From the NCBI RefSeq assembly GCF_900109165.1, contig NZ_FNZF01000002.1, positions 248,001 to 312,000 on the forward strand: a stretch of 64,000 nucleotides of DNA. Reading direction: 5' to 3'. This stretch comes from Bhargavaea ginsengi (lineage in GTDB: Bacteria > Bacillota > Bacilli > Bacillales_A > Planococcaceae). Below are positions 27,469 through 36,116 of this stretch, piece by piece. The notes below the pieces were generated by a model. It made no database searches. It had not been told where the DNA came from and was given only the letters and a program-made list of their open reading frames with translations. Each line of letters begins with the position of its first letter. Within the stretch, counting starts at the first letter, position 1. A program made the position numbers and the translations under genes.

Positions 27469-28569
27469 TCAGATCAGGGAAGGACGGAGCATGACCGCAA
27501 CCCCTTCGGGTGCGTGGACTGCAACGACTTTCCCCGACTGCTGGACGGTGATCCAGCCAAGTCCTGAGATGACGATGTCCGTCTTTTCTTCACTGATCGA
27601 AAATTCATGGCGCACGAGCGCAGGAAAAGCGTCCGCATCGGCCGCGGGCGGCGTGAGCAGGTCGCCTTTCTGACGGGCATACAGGTCGTCCGCCTTTTCC
27701 AGCTTCGTGCGGTGGATATCAAGCGCATTGGATACATGGACGGTAAATGCAGTGCGTCCGCCTTTCAGGTAATCGAAGCGTGCCAGTCCGCCGAGGAACA
27801 GCGTCTGCTCCTCATTCAGCTGGAATACTTTTGGCTTGATCTCTTTTTTGGGTGTGATTACCTTCAGATCCTTTGCGTCCAGCAGATGCGCCATCTGGTG
27901 ATGGTTGATGATTCCCGGCGTATCGAACATGGAGCTTCCGTCATCCAGCGGGATATCGATCATGTCCAGCGTGGTGCCCGGGAAGTGGGACACCGTGATC
28001 ACGTCACCGCCCCCCGCCACCTGCTTGATGATCCGGTTGATGAATGTGGATTTCCCGACATTCGTACAGCCGACCACATAGACGTCGCGCCCTTCACGAA
28101 GCTCTTCGATGCGGCGGATCGCGCTGTCGATGCCGGTTCCCTTGTCGGCGCTCACGAGAAGGATGTCCTCGGGCTGAAGGCCGAGCTGCCTGGATTCTGA
28201 CTTCATCCAGTGGATCAGTTTGTTCGGCTTCACCGATTTCGGCAGCAGGTCCGCTTTATTGCCTACGAGAAGCACCGGATTGGACCCGGCAAAACGGTGC
28301 ATGCCCGGGATCCAGCTTCCGTTAAAGTCGAAAATGTCGACGATATAGACGACGAGCGCATCTTTTGAGCCAATCGTATTCAAGATCTTCAGGAAATCGT
28401 CATCCGTGAGCGGAACCGGCTCCAATTCATTGTAATTCCTGACCCGGAAGCAGCGCCGGCAAAGCGGCATTTCCTTTTCAAGGGTTGATGCCGGGGCAAA
28501 GCCCGGCGCTTTGTCATCTTCGGTCTGCAGGACTGCTCCGCAGCCGATACAGGTTTTCTCTTCGGTCAC
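27469..28569 (-). CDS. yqeH: Circularly permuted ribosome-biogenesis GTPase YqeH
   Basis: A 366-residue GTPase needed for 30S assembly. An N-terminal zinc finger (CIGCGAVLQ ... CRRCFRVRNYN) is followed by G motifs in permuted order: G4 VGNKADLLP, G5 VSADKG, G1 VGCTNVGKSTFI, G3 MFDTPGI, then a C-terminal RNA-binding region. The GTG at 28569 follows GGAGGAGATCAA and overlaps the yqeG stop by 4 bases (GTGA). Length equals B. subtilis YqeH. Confidence 0.97.
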   Translation of the reverse strand: MTEEKTCIGCGAVLQTEDDKAPGFAPASTLEKEMPLCRRCFRVRNYNELEPVPLTDDDFLKILNTIGSKDALVVYIVDIFDFNGSWIPGMHRFAGSNPVLLVGNKADLLPKSVKPNKLIHWMKSESRQLGLQPEDILLVSADKGTGIDSAIRRIEELREGRDVYVVGCTNVGKSTFINRIIKQVAGGGDVITVSHFPGTTLDMIDIPLDDGSSMFDTPGIINHHQMAHLLDAKDLKVITPKKEIKPKVFQLNEEQTLFLGGLARFDYLKGGRTAFTVHVSNALDIHRTKLEKADDLYARQKGDLLTPPAADADAFPALVRHEFSISEEKTDIVISGLGWITVQQSGKVVAVHAPEGVAVMLRPSLI

Positions 28570-29087
28570 TTGATCTCCTCCCAATCGATGAGCCCCCGGC
28601 GCTTAAGTTTTTTCATGATGATCCGCTCGACCTTGCGGTTGAAGCGAGTCGCCAATCCGTCCGAGCTTGCGACAGGAACGACAAGCACCGTCTGGAGACC
28701 GCTGCGGTTCCCGCCGAAGATATCCGTCAGCAGCTGATCACCGATCACGACCACCTGATCTTTTGGGATGCCCATCTGCCGGACAGCCTGCCGGAACGCT
28801 TTGCCCATCGGCTTGCGCGCATTATGGATGAACGGGATGCCGAGCGGGTCTGAAAAGACCCGGACACGTTCTTCATTGTTGTTCGACACGATGGTCACAT
28901 GGATGCCTGCTTCGCGCATCTCCTGCAACCATGTGATGATTTCTTCTGTGGCATCGGGCCTGTCCCATTCGACAAGTGTATTATCGAGGTCAGTAATGAC
29001 ACCGCGGATTCCATTTGTCTTTAGTTTATCCGGCGTCACCCGGAACACATTCTTTACATATTCATTCGGCAAGAAAAGTCGATACAC
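28566..29087 (-). CDS. yqeG: HAD-superfamily phosphatase YqeG
   Basis: A 173-residue HAD IIIA hydrolase: motif I ITDLDNTLVEWDRPDA, motif II VTIVSNN, Lys in ARKPMGKAF and motif III VVIGDQLLTDIFGGNRSG. It resembles PGP-like phosphatases; the physiological substrate is unknown. The GTG at 29087 follows TGGAGTGAATCGG and aligns with the B. subtilis start (VYRLFLPNEYVKNVFRVTPD). It is the first gene of the yqeG-yqeH-aroE-yhbY-nadD-yqeK-rsfS-yqeM operon and divergent from sigK. Confidence 0.94.
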   Translation of the reverse strand: MYRLFLPNEYVKNVFRVTPDKLKTNGIRGVITDLDNTLVEWDRPDATEEIITWLQEMREAGIHVTIVSNNNEERVRVFSDPLGIPFIHNARKPMGKAFRQAVRQMGIPKDQVVVIGDQLLTDIFGGNRSGLQTVLVVPVASSDGLATRFNRKVERIIMKKLKRRGLIDWEEIK

Positions 29088-29121
29088 CCGATTCACTCCA
29101 TTGACTCTGAATTCTTTCCCG

Positions 29122-29130
29122 ATTATACCA
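29122..29130 (-). promoter_or_regulatory. Extended -10 promoter of the yqeG operon
   Basis: Minus strand TGGTATAAT (29130-29122), a TGn-extended -10, about 35 bases before the yqeG GTG. No good -35 is seen. Confidence 0.5.
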
Positions 29131-29167
29131 CAGCGCCCCTGTGTCCCACACCTCGGGCCCGTCATTC

Positions 29168-29196
29168 TCATGATTCCGCACATTGTGTCATATGGT
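29168..29196 (+). promoter_or_regulatory. Mother-cell (sigma-E/sigma-K-like) promoter of sigK
   Basis: TCATGAT (29168-29174), 14 bases, CATATGGT (29189-29196). The spacing is that of sigma-E promoters; the hexamers match partly (consensus KMATATT and CATACAHT). sigK is known to be a sigma-E target. Confidence 0.45.
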
Positions 29197-29223
29197 GGCA
29201 GAAACAATAATGGAGGTGTTGGC

Positions 29224-29955
29224 GTGAGCGGGATCTTCACGGCTCTGCTGCAACTTTGGACGGATATCCCCGCGCTGGTCGGCTACCTGAAAGGCCAGGC
29301 GTTCCAAAAGCCGATGAATGCGGAGGAAGAAGCGGACTGCCTGAGACGGGTTGCCCAAGGTGACGAAAGTGCCAGGGATGAACTGATCGAGCGCAATATG
29401 CGCCTGGTTGCCCACATCGTGAAGAAATTCCATCCCCGGCACGAGCAGTTGGATGACTATATCTCGATTGGTACGATCGGGCTCATGAAGGCGGTCGGCA
29501 GTTTTACTCCGGACAAGAAGACGAAGTTCTCCACATTCGCGGCGCGCTGCATCGAAAATGAGATCCTCATGCATCTCCGTGCACAGAAAAAAGTGCAGAA
29601 GGATGTTTCCCTCTATGAGCCGATCGGCATCGACAAAGACGGCTACTCCCTGCAGATCACGGATGTCCTTAAAGTCGACGAATCCACGGCTGACGACCGG
29701 CTGGAAAGGAAAGAACGGTTCGATCGCCTTTACAGGCATCTGACCAAGCTCGACGAGCGGGAGCTGGAGATCATCCAGAGACGCTATGGCCTGCTCGACG
29801 ATAATCCGATGACCCAGAAAGAGATCGCCTCACAGCTGAATATCTCCCGGAGCTACGTATCGCGCATCGAAAAGCGTGCACTCGTAAAACTCTACCAGCA
29901 GTTCAAGCATGAAAAAAACCCCTCCACCGCCGAGCGCGGAGGAAGGGCCGACTAA
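29224..29955 (+). CDS. sigK: Sporulation sigma factor K, uninterrupted
   Basis: A 243-residue sigma-70 family factor that drives late mother-cell genes. It begins with an about 20-35 residue hydrophobic pro-sequence (GIFTALLQLWTDIPALVGYL) removed by the SpoIVFB protease, then region 2 (RLVAHIVKKF, ISIGTIGLMKAVGSF, TFAARCIENEILMHLR) and region 4 (MTQKEIASQLNISRSYVSRI). The GTG at 29224 follows GGAGGTGTTGGC. Unlike B. subtilis, the gene is whole, with no skin-like element inserted. Confidence 0.96.
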   Translation: MSGIFTALLQLWTDIPALVGYLKGQAFQKPMNAEEEADCLRRVAQGDESARDELIERNMRLVAHIVKKFHPRHEQLDDYISIGTIGLMKAVGSFTPDKKTKFSTFAARCIENEILMHLRAQKKVQKDVSLYEPIGIDKDGYSLQITDVLKVDESTADDRLERKERFDRLYRHLTKLDERELEIIQRRYGLLDDNPMTQKEIASQLNISRSYVSRIEKRALVKLYQQFKHEKNPSTAERGGRAD

Positions 29956-29957
29956 CA

Positions 29958-30041
29958 TCACTTTTCGGAACCGAGCTGGAACATCATGACGCCAGCGAGG
30001 ATCCCGGTCAAAATAAACGAACCTGCCATCAGATAAAGCAC
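29958..30041 (-). CDS. Putative 27-residue membrane peptide
   Basis: From a GTG at 30041 the frame encodes MLYLMAGSFILTGILAGVMM plus FQLGSEK, one membrane helix with a short polar tail. AAGGAGTG lies 6 bases before the GTG, a strong binding site that supports real translation. A longer in-frame start at 30077 lacks a site. A TATAAT lies at 30081-30086 upstream on the same strand, without a clear -35. It sits between sigK and mtnN, convergent with sigK. I do not recognise the family. Confidence 0.6.
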   Translation of the reverse strand: MLYLMAGSFILTGILAGVMMFQLGSEK

Positions 30042-30094
30042 TTTGTTCACTCCTTGTCCAAGTGATCGTTTTCTCATCCGATTATAACATGCGG

Positions 30095-30790
30095 TTATTG
30101 AAGATACGAGACCGCACGCATGACCGCCTGCGCAGAATGTTCCGCCGCCTTAGGCAGGAACTCATCGAAAGAGACGGCCGATTCTTTTCCGGCAATGTCG
30201 GAAAGGGCGCGGATCACGACAAACGGCACTTCGAACTGGTGGCACACCTGCGCCACTGCGGCAGCTTCCATCTCCGATGCCAGCACACCCGGGAACAGTT
30301 CCCGGACACGGGAGACACGCTCCCCGTCCGACATGAACGAATCACCGGTGACGATCAGGCCTTCCGCATGAGCGTGCTCCCCGATGTCAGCGACGGCTTT
30401 CCGCGCTGCAGCGATCAGACGGTCATCCGCTTTAAAAGCGGCGGGCAGCTGAGGGACCTGACCCGGCTCATAACCGAAAGCCGTCACATCCACATCATGA
30501 TGGCGGACTTCCGATGAGATGACAACTGTGCCGATGTCGTGGTGCTGGTCAAAGCCACCCGCGGAACCGGTGTTGATCACGGCATCCGGCTTGAAGCGGT
30601 CAAGCAGCACGGCCGTCGACATGGCCGCATTGACTTTGCCGATCCCGCTTTTTAGCAGGACGACTTCAGCGCCGCCCAGCTTCCCGGATGTGTATTCACT
30701 ATTTCCGGCAATCGTTGTTTTTTTCTCTTCGATCCGGCTGCGCAGAAGCTCAACTTCCTCTTCCATAGCGCCGATAATTGCGATCTTCAT
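30095..30790 (-). CDS. mtnN: 5'-methylthioadenosine/S-adenosylhomocysteine nucleosidase
   Basis: A 231-residue nucleosidase (Pfs) that cleaves MTA and SAH, serving methionine salvage and the activated methyl cycle. Starts [20 protein letters not shown], with NTGSAGGFD and the catalytic region [16 protein letters not shown]...[10 protein letters not shown]. The ATG at 30790 follows GGAGGGTATTTGG. In B. subtilis this gene opens the yrr region, so the locus changes neighbourhood here. Confidence 0.97.
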   Translation of the reverse strand: MKIAIIGAMEEEVELLRSRIEEKKTTIAGNSEYTSGKLGGAEVVLLKSGIGKVNAAMSTAVLLDRFKPDAVINTGSAGGFDQHHDIGTVVISSEVRHHDVDVTAFGYEPGQVPQLPAAFKADDRLIAAARKAVADIGEHAHAEGLIVTGDSFMSDGERVSRVRELFPGVLASEMEAAAVAQVCHQFEVPFVVIRALSDIAGKESAVSFDEFLPKAAEHSAQAVMRAVSYLQ

Positions 30791-30815
30791 CCAAATACCC
30801 TCCGTTCCATGACGG

Positions 30816-31496
30816 TCACCAGGCACCTTCAAGCGTGTTGAGCTTGTCGAGCCGAACCGGCATCCAGCCTTCACCGTCCACCCATTCGAGGTGGACATTG
30901 TATTTTTCAGCTTTATCTTTTGTTGATACGGTTCCGACGGACTTCTGCGGCCCGCCGCCATTTTTCACAAACCATACGATCATTTCATTTTCAGGAATTC
31001 CCGTAGCATAAGCCATGGCCCCGATCTTTTCCTGCCAGTCGATATGGCCTTTTTCGTAGACCGAGACGTGTTCTCCCGACTGTTCGGTTCCGATCGGCTT
31101 CCACGACGTATCAACGATCGTCTCTTCGACGATGCCTTCGTCCGATGGGGTCCGGATCACTTTTCCCGGCTGATCCGCTTCGGCAGGTTCTTCTTCGGCG
31201 CTGCCTTCGGAGGTTGCGGACTCCTCATCTTTCCCGGAGTTATCTTCTCCACCGTTTCCGGCATTTTCTTCGCCGTCTTCTGCAGGTGCGTTTCCACCTT
31301 CAGAACCGCCGTCTCCGCGGTCCGCCTGAGACTGGCCCGCTTCCTGAACGTCGTCGGCTGCCCGGTCATCCCCTCCGGTGAAGATGCCTACCGCCGTGAT
31401 GACAATCAGGACGAAGACAACACCGATCAGGATATTCAGGATCCGGTTCGATTTCTGACGGTTCCGCTGTACCCTGGAATAATTCCGCTCTTCCAT
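30816..31496 (-). CDS. YrrS-like membrane protein (DUF1510)
   Basis: A 226-residue protein with a basic cytoplasmic N-terminus ([20 protein letters not shown]), one membrane helix (residues 21-40), an acidic, low-complexity linker rich in Glu, Gly and Ser (residues 45-110) and a conserved outer domain ([20 protein letters not shown] through [20 protein letters not shown]) typical of DUF1510. B. subtilis yrrS is next to a penicillin-binding protein gene (pbpI) and mtnN; pbpI is not present here. Function unknown, probably cell-envelope related. Confidence 0.82.
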   Translation of the reverse strand: MEERNYSRVQRNRQKSNRILNILIGVVFVLIVITAVGIFTGGDDRAADDVQEAGQSQADRGDGGSEGGNAPAEDGEENAGNGGEDNSGKDEESATSEGSAEEEPAEADQPGKVIRTPSDEGIVEETIVDTSWKPIGTEQSGEHVSVYEKGHIDWQEKIGAMAYATGIPENEMIVWFVKNGGGPQKSVGTVSTKDKAEKYNVHLEWVDGEGWMPVRLDKLNTLEGAW

Positions 31497-31651
31497 GCCA
31501 TCTCCTCCCCCGGTAACTCTATCATAAACGATTTTCGCTTATTTGACGAAATGATTACCGCTTTGTTTCATTTTCATGAAGGAGGATTTGCCCTTGCAAA
31601 AAGCAACCGGATTCCCGGGTTCGAATGTTGATAGGTTTTAAAGCAATGAAA

Positions 31652-31717
31652 AAGCTGATTTCAGCGGAAGGTCCCCCGCTTGTCGCGGTTTAAGGAACCT
31701 TCTGCTTGAATCAGCCA
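31652..31717 (-). terminator. Long terminator after greA
   Basis: GCTGATTTCAGCGGAAGGT pairs with ACCTTCTGCTTGAATCAGC, a 19-bp imperfect stem around a loop with its own small GC hairpin, ending in TTTTT on the minus strand. The 250-base gap between greA and the yrrS-like gene holds nothing else I can support. Confidence 0.8.
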
Positions 31718-31750
31718 TGTTCTCTTCATCTTCAGTCTGTCTGTAAACGA

Positions 31751-32224
31751 TCAGCTGATGGACGTGATCTCAACGTCCATTTCTCCGCCCGGTGTCATGA
31801 TTTTGACGCGGTCGCCGACAGTGCGGCCGATCAGGCCTTTTGCGATCGGGGAATCGTTCGAAATAAGGCCTTCGAACGGATCGGCTTCTGCAGAACCGAC
31901 AATTGTGTACGATTCTTCATCTCCGCCGGGGACTTCCTTGAATGTGACCGTCTTGCCAAGCCGGACGCGGTCGTCGTCGCCATTGTCTTCGATGATCTCC
32001 GCATTGCGGATCATCGATTCAAGTGTGGAGATCCGGCCTTCGATAAATGCTTGATCTTCTTTCGCGGAGTCGTACTCGGAGTTCTCGGAAAGGTCGCCGA
32101 AGCTGCGCGCCACTTTGATGCGCTCGACGACTTCTTTTCGTTTAACCGTTTTCAAATATTCAAGTTCCTCGATCAATTTCTCTTTTCCCGCCTGTGTCAT
32201 CGGAAATTTTTTCTCTGTGGACAT
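31751..32224 (-). CDS. greA: Transcript cleavage factor GreA
   Basis: A 157-residue factor that rescues backtracked RNA polymerase. The N-terminal coiled coil carries the acidic tip [21 protein letters not shown] (residues D and E that position Mg2+ in the secondary channel), and the C-terminal FKBP-like domain ends VTFKEVPGG...[13 protein letters not shown]. Start behind AAGGAGAGATCATTC. Order udk-greA is that of B. subtilis. Confidence 0.98.
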   Translation of the reverse strand: MSTEKKFPMTQAGKEKLIEELEYLKTVKRKEVVERIKVARSFGDLSENSEYDSAKEDQAFIEGRISTLESMIRNAEIIEDNGDDDRVRLGKTVTFKEVPGGDEESYTIVGSAEADPFEGLISNDSPIAKGLIGRTVGDRVKIMTPGGEMDVEITSIS

Positions 32225-32330
32225 GAATGATCTCTCCTTCGTCTTTCCTTCATAAAAAGAATACTATGCCGCCCCGTTACCGGGAATGCGACATAGCGGA
32301 AATGTGATGGTTTTAACTGACAAGAGTATA

Positions 32331-32969
32331 TTACAGTTGTTGTGGAGATTCAAGAATTGTTTTTATTTTCGTCACCATAAGATCGATTGCGACCTTATTT
32401 TCCCCGCCTTCCGGGATGATAAGATCCGCGTATCGCTTTGTCGGTTCGATGAATTGGTTGTGCATCGGGCGGACGACCGACAGGTATTGGTCGATGACAG
32501 ATCCGATGGAGCGGCCGCGCTCTTCGATATCCCTGCGGATACGGCGGATGATCCGGAGATCCGCGTCCGTATCGACAAAGAGTTTGATATCCATCAGGTC
32601 ACGGAGCCTTGCATCATCCAAAACCAGGATTCCTTCGATGATGATGACGTCTTTCGGTTCGATGGCCACCGTTTTGTCAGAGCGGGTATGCATGGCATAA
32701 TCATAGACCGGACGGTTGACCGGACGTCCCTCGAGCAGTTCTTGGATATGCTCGATCAGAAGGTCTGTATCAAAGGCAAGCGGATGGTCATAGTTCGTCT
32801 TGAGCCGCTCTTCGAATGCAAGGTCGGCCTGGTCCTTATAGTAATAGTCATGTTCGATCACGATGACGGAATGCTCTTTCACGACATCATAGATCGACCG
32901 TGTAACACTCGTTTTGCCGGAGCCCGAGCCGCCGGCGATCCCGATGATGAGCGGACGCTGTTTTGTCAT
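32331..32969 (-). CDS. udk: Uridine/cytidine kinase
   Basis: A 212-residue P-loop kinase of pyrimidine salvage. Walker [17 protein letters not shown], substrate region [16 protein letters not shown] and NYDHPLAFD, and the lid [20 protein letters not shown]. It overlaps trmR by 4 bases, so the two are coupled. In B. subtilis the peptidase-U32 genes trhP1/trhP2 (yrrN, yrrO) lie between udk and trmR; they are missing here. Confidence 0.97.
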   Translation of the reverse strand: MTKQRPLIIGIAGGSGSGKTSVTRSIYDVVKEHSVIVIEHDYYYKDQADLAFEERLKTNYDHPLAFDTDLLIEHIQELLEGRPVNRPVYDYAMHTRSDKTVAIEPKDVIIIEGILVLDDARLRDLMDIKLFVDTDADLRIIRRIRRDIEERGRSIGSVIDQYLSVVRPMHNQFIEPTKRYADLIIPEGGENKVAIDLMVTKIKTILESPQQL

Positions 32970-33628
32970 AATACTGCACCTTCTTCAGTTGATTCTTTTT
33001 TCGTGCTGATCATCAGTCCGTCGCCTACCGGCAGCAGAGCCGAGTCGTAGCCGGGATGGGACATGAGCCACTCCGTAAATTCCTTTAGTTTTCGGATCAT
33101 CGTCCGGTTCTTTTTCGGAATGTCCTTCGGGTTTTCAGCCGCCAGCCCATGCATGAACATATTGTCACAGTAAATCACGCCGCTGTCAGACAACAGCGGC
33201 TCGTAAATGTCAAAAAACCTTTTGTACTGGCCTTTGGCGGCATCGATGAACAAGGCATCGAACGGCCCCTCCGGAAGATTATCGCCGAGCTCCAGCGCAT
33301 CCCCACGGACAAGCCGGATCCTTTCTGCCGCGTCCGACTCGCCGATGTTATTTTCGGCCTTATCCTGCATGGCAGGCTCGCGCTCGATCGTTACGACCTG
33401 AGTTCCGGGCAAGGCTTCAGCCATACGGATCGCGGAATAACCGATTGCTGTACCGATCTCCAGGATCCTTTTCGGACGCTGCACACGGAGAATCTGAAGA
33501 AGTGCTTCCATTCCCTCCAGCTGCATGATCGGCACCCTGTGCTCGCGGGCGTATCGCTCCATCTCCAAGACCCGTTCCGGCCTGGAAGGAATCAGTCCCT
33601 CCGAGTACCGGCTATATTCGTGTTCCAT
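32966..33628 (-). CDS. trmR: tRNA 5-hydroxyuridine methyltransferase TrmR (YrrM)
   Basis: A 220-residue class I methyltransferase of the catechol-O-methyltransferase-like family: [20 protein letters not shown] (motif I), TIEREPAM, and [20 protein letters not shown] (metal-binding Asp). The B. subtilis orthologue YrrM/TrmR methylates ho5U34 to mo5U34 in tRNA. The second ATG (33628) fits AGGTG best. The genes that make its ho5U substrate in B. subtilis are not adjacent. Confidence 0.88.
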   Translation of the reverse strand: MEHEYSRYSEGLIPSRPERVLEMERYAREHRVPIMQLEGMEALLQILRVQRPKRILEIGTAIGYSAIRMAEALPGTQVVTIEREPAMQDKAENNIGESDAAERIRLVRGDALELGDNLPEGPFDALFIDAAKGQYKRFFDIYEPLLSDSGVIYCDNMFMHGLAAENPKDIPKKNRTMIRKLKEFTEWLMSHPGYDSALLPVGDGLMISTKKESTEEGAVL

Positions 33629-33719
33629 CATTCACACCTGCTTATCCAAAAAAATACCCGTTCATCATAGCATTATTCACATGAAAAGAGAAGGAAAGCG
33701 GAAGCTCTCCTTCTCCGGG

Positions 33720-34847
33720 TCATTCCCCGCTCTTCAGATATTTGTCGCGGTTCTTAAGATGTTCTTCATACGTTTTTGTAAAATGGTTGATGCCGGATGG
33801 ATCCGCGAGGAAATAGAGATAATCCGTCTCGGCTGGGTTCATTGCCGCATCGATCGAGGAATTTCCCGCATTAGAAATCGGGCCGGGCGGAAGTCCCTGA
33901 TTCTGATAGGTATTGTACGCGTCGTCGATTTCCAGATCGCTGTACATCGTCCGCTCGAGATGCTTACCGTGAGCGTAGGCGACTGTCGGATCCGTCTGGA
34001 GCGGCATGCCTTCCTCGAGACGGTTCACGAAGACACTTGCGATGGACTTACGGTCCTCCGGAGTACGCGCCTCTTTTTCCACAAGCGAGGCCATTGTAAG
34101 CACCTGGTGGATCGTCCGCTCTTCTTCGGAGATCGCCTCACGATACGGAGAAATGCTCTGGTCTGTTGCCCCGATCATCTGCTCCACTAACATCTCCAGG
34201 GTCGGCTGCTCTTCAAAGACCGGATATGTTGCCGGGAACAGATAGCCCTCCAGCGGGAATTTAATCTGTTCGTTCAGGATCTCTTCGGTAAGGAGATTCG
34301 GGAACTTCGAGATCAGCTCATTGATATAAGCTTCATCCGTTACAAGTTCCATGAATTCATCCGCAGTGAATTCAGTGTTTTTCTCGATCACTTCCGAAAT
34401 CTGGGCAAGGTTCAGACCTTCCGGTACGGTGAACTGGAATACCGGTTCACGGTAAACCTTGCCGGTCTTCAGGCTTTCAAGCAGCTCATCCGGGGTCATG
34501 GCCTGACTCATATCGTAGGTGCCTGCCTGAAAATCACTTTCATTATTGAATTTTGCGTAATACTTGAAGATCCTGTTGTCTTTGATGACACCGGCTTCCT
34601 CCAATTTCATCGCAATCGAGTCCAGGTTGGAGCCGATCGGGATTTCCACAGTGACGGTCTCTTCCGAATCCGGATCAACCGGCTTTAGCGCGCCGGCCAC
34701 ATACGAGTAGAGGATGGCGCCGCCGATGACCAGAAGGAGCATTGCCGCAAGGAAGACGATCAGGACAATTCGCCGGATTTTCCTGACTTCCTTCTTTTTT
34801 TCATTCATGCGTTCCAGCATGACTTGTTTTTTGGATCGGTCGCTCAT
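33720..34847 (-). CDS. mltG: Endolytic murein transglycosylase MltG
   Basis: A 375-residue YceG-family enzyme that cuts nascent glycan strands and may end their elongation. A basic N-terminus, one membrane helix (residues 26-50), a LysM-like subdomain (VEIPIGSNLDSIAMKLEEAG) and the catalytic domain with FPLEGYLFPATY, MASLVEKEART (catalytic Glu) and the substrate-site block PGPISNAGNSSIDAAMNPAE. GAGGGGGAA precedes the start. Confidence 0.97.
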   Translation of the reverse strand: MSDRSKKQVMLERMNEKKKEVRKIRRIVLIVFLAAMLLLVIGGAILYSYVAGALKPVDPDSEETVTVEIPIGSNLDSIAMKLEEAGVIKDNRIFKYYAKFNNESDFQAGTYDMSQAMTPDELLESLKTGKVYREPVFQFTVPEGLNLAQISEVIEKNTEFTADEFMELVTDEAYINELISKFPNLLTEEILNEQIKFPLEGYLFPATYPVFEEQPTLEMLVEQMIGATDQSISPYREAISEEERTIHQVLTMASLVEKEARTPEDRKSIASVFVNRLEEGMPLQTDPTVAYAHGKHLERTMYSDLEIDDAYNTYQNQGLPPGPISNAGNSSIDAAMNPAETDYLYFLADPSGINHFTKTYEEHLKNRDKYLKSGE

Positions 34848-34967
34848 AAACCGTATTCCCCCTCTGCATTCCGAGGTTATTATACATGAAACGACATCAA
34901 CAGGAAAGAAGTTGCGGGACGGGCGTCAGCCGGAGTGCAGTGCCCCTGTTTTTTTCGGCGGGGAATG

Positions 34968-35018
34968 CCAAAAAGCCCCCGGATGCAGAGCGCTGGGCAC
35001 TCGGTGCATTGGGGGCTT
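34968..35018 (-). terminator. Terminator after yrzB
   Basis: Minus strand: AGCCCCCAATGCA and TGCATCCGGGGGCT pair across a 17-base loop and are followed by TTTTTGG. It closes the alaS-yrzL-ruvX-yrzB group before mltG. Confidence 0.8.
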
Positions 35019-35044
35019 CCGTCCGGACATCGTCTGCCGGTGTC

Positions 35045-35347
35045 TTACTCTTCTTCTTCGTCGTCCTCATCGTCTTCGGCAAGGAACGTGTTGAGCATCT
35101 CTTCGATCATGTCCCACTCTGCATCGGTCTCGATCGGCTTCAGTTCACCCTGTTCGCCTTCTTCTCCTGGAATAAAGGAAGAAGCCATGATCTCGATTTC
35201 CTCATTTTCGTCTTCTTCCGCACCCACAGGATAGTAAAGGACGTACGATTTGCCGAACTTTTCTTCCTCAAATGTGAACAATACCTCGCAAAGCTGCTCG
35301 TTGCCTTCCTCATCCACGACCGTGATGTGTGCATCTCCGTGTTCCAT
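35045..35347 (-). CDS. yrzB: YrzB family protein (DUF1292)
   Basis: A 100-residue very acidic protein ([32 protein letters not shown], then a run of Asp/Glu at the C-terminus, [11 protein letters not shown]). DUF1292 proteins are found next to ruvX and yrzL throughout Firmicutes; no biochemical function is established. GATGAGGTGATTTAA precedes the ATG. Confidence 0.93.
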   Translation of the reverse strand: MEHGDAHITVVDEEGNEQLCEVLFTFEEEKFGKSYVLYYPVGAEEDENEEIEIMASSFIPGEEGEQGELKPIETDAEWDMIEEMLNTFLAEDDEDDEEEE

Positions 35348-35357
35348 TTAAATCACC

Positions 35358-35777
35358 TCATCCGTTTTTTCTGTCCAGCCAGCCCTGAAGAATCATGACT
35401 GCGGCCATCTTGTCGATGACACTCTTCCGCTTTTTGCGGCTGACGTCGGCACTGATGAGCATCCGCTCAGCCGCCATTGTCGTCAGACGTTCGTCATACA
35501 ATTCCACAGGCAGGGAAAACTCTTCCCTCAGCAGGTCCGCAAATCGCTCGGAAGCTTCCGCACGCGGTCCCACCGTGTTGTTCATATTCTTTGGGTACCC
35601 GACTACGAATGAAGTTACACTATATTCGTTTACCAGTTCCCGGATCCGCCCGATGCCGAACTCGCCGGCCTCTTCGTCGATTCTGATCGTCTCGACGCCC
35701 TGCGCAGTCCATCCAAGCCCGTCACTGACGGCGACGCCGACCGTCTTGGTGCCGACGTCAAATCCCATCACCCTCAT
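35358..35777 (-). CDS. ruvX: RuvX/YqgF RNase H-fold nuclease
   Basis: A 139-residue RNase H-like protein (YrrK/YqgF), with the acidic active-site residues in [30 protein letters not shown] and [14 protein letters not shown]. Family members process the 5' end of pre-16S rRNA and have been proposed as Holliday junction resolvases. It overlaps yrzL by 4 bases. The start at 35777 has GGAG seven bases upstream. Confidence 0.95.
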   Translation of the reverse strand: MRVMGFDVGTKTVGVAVSDGLGWTAQGVETIRIDEEAGEFGIGRIRELVNEYSVTSFVVGYPKNMNNTVGPRAEASERFADLLREEFSLPVELYDERLTTMAAERMLISADVSRKKRKSVIDKMAAVMILQGWLDRKNG

Positions 35778-36046
35778 GAACGGTCTCCGTCATTGCCGGC
35801 GATATAGAATTTCACGAGTTCCTCGATGATCTCGTCGCGCTCAAGTTTTCGGATCATGTTTCGGGCATCATCATGCCGCGGGATGTATGCCGGATCTCCC
35901 GATAGGAGATAGCCGACAATCTGGTTGATGGGGCTGTATCCCTTTTCTTTCAGCGCGGTATGGACCTTCAGCAGAACTGTCCGCACTTCATCCTCCATCG
36001 GCTCTTCCGGAAAGTTGAACTTCATCGTCTTGTCGAATGAATCCAT
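35774..36046 (-). CDS. yrzL: YrzL/IreB-family regulatory phosphoprotein
   Basis: A 90-residue protein of UPF0297 (DUF965): [64 protein letters not shown] (whole family block visible). The Enterococcus homologue IreB is phosphorylated by the PASTA kinase IreK. The ATG at 36046 is chosen over 36055 because GGGGTG lies 6-7 bases before it. Confidence 0.95.
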   Translation of the reverse strand: MDSFDKTMKFNFPEEPMEDEVRTVLLKVHTALKEKGYSPINQIVGYLLSGDPAYIPRHDDARNMIRKLERDEIIEELVKFYIAGNDGDRS

Positions 36047-36116
36047 GATCAGCACCCCGCTTTCCCTCAGGATGCAATCGAACTTCGCATCCCATTATAG
36101 ACGTACAGATCCGTGA

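Noticed and set aside
28768-29223. N-terminal extension of sigK by 152 codons
   Set aside because: It overlaps yqeG on the other strand, crosses the sigK promoter and bears no sigma-factor similarity; the GTG at 29224 has a strong binding site.
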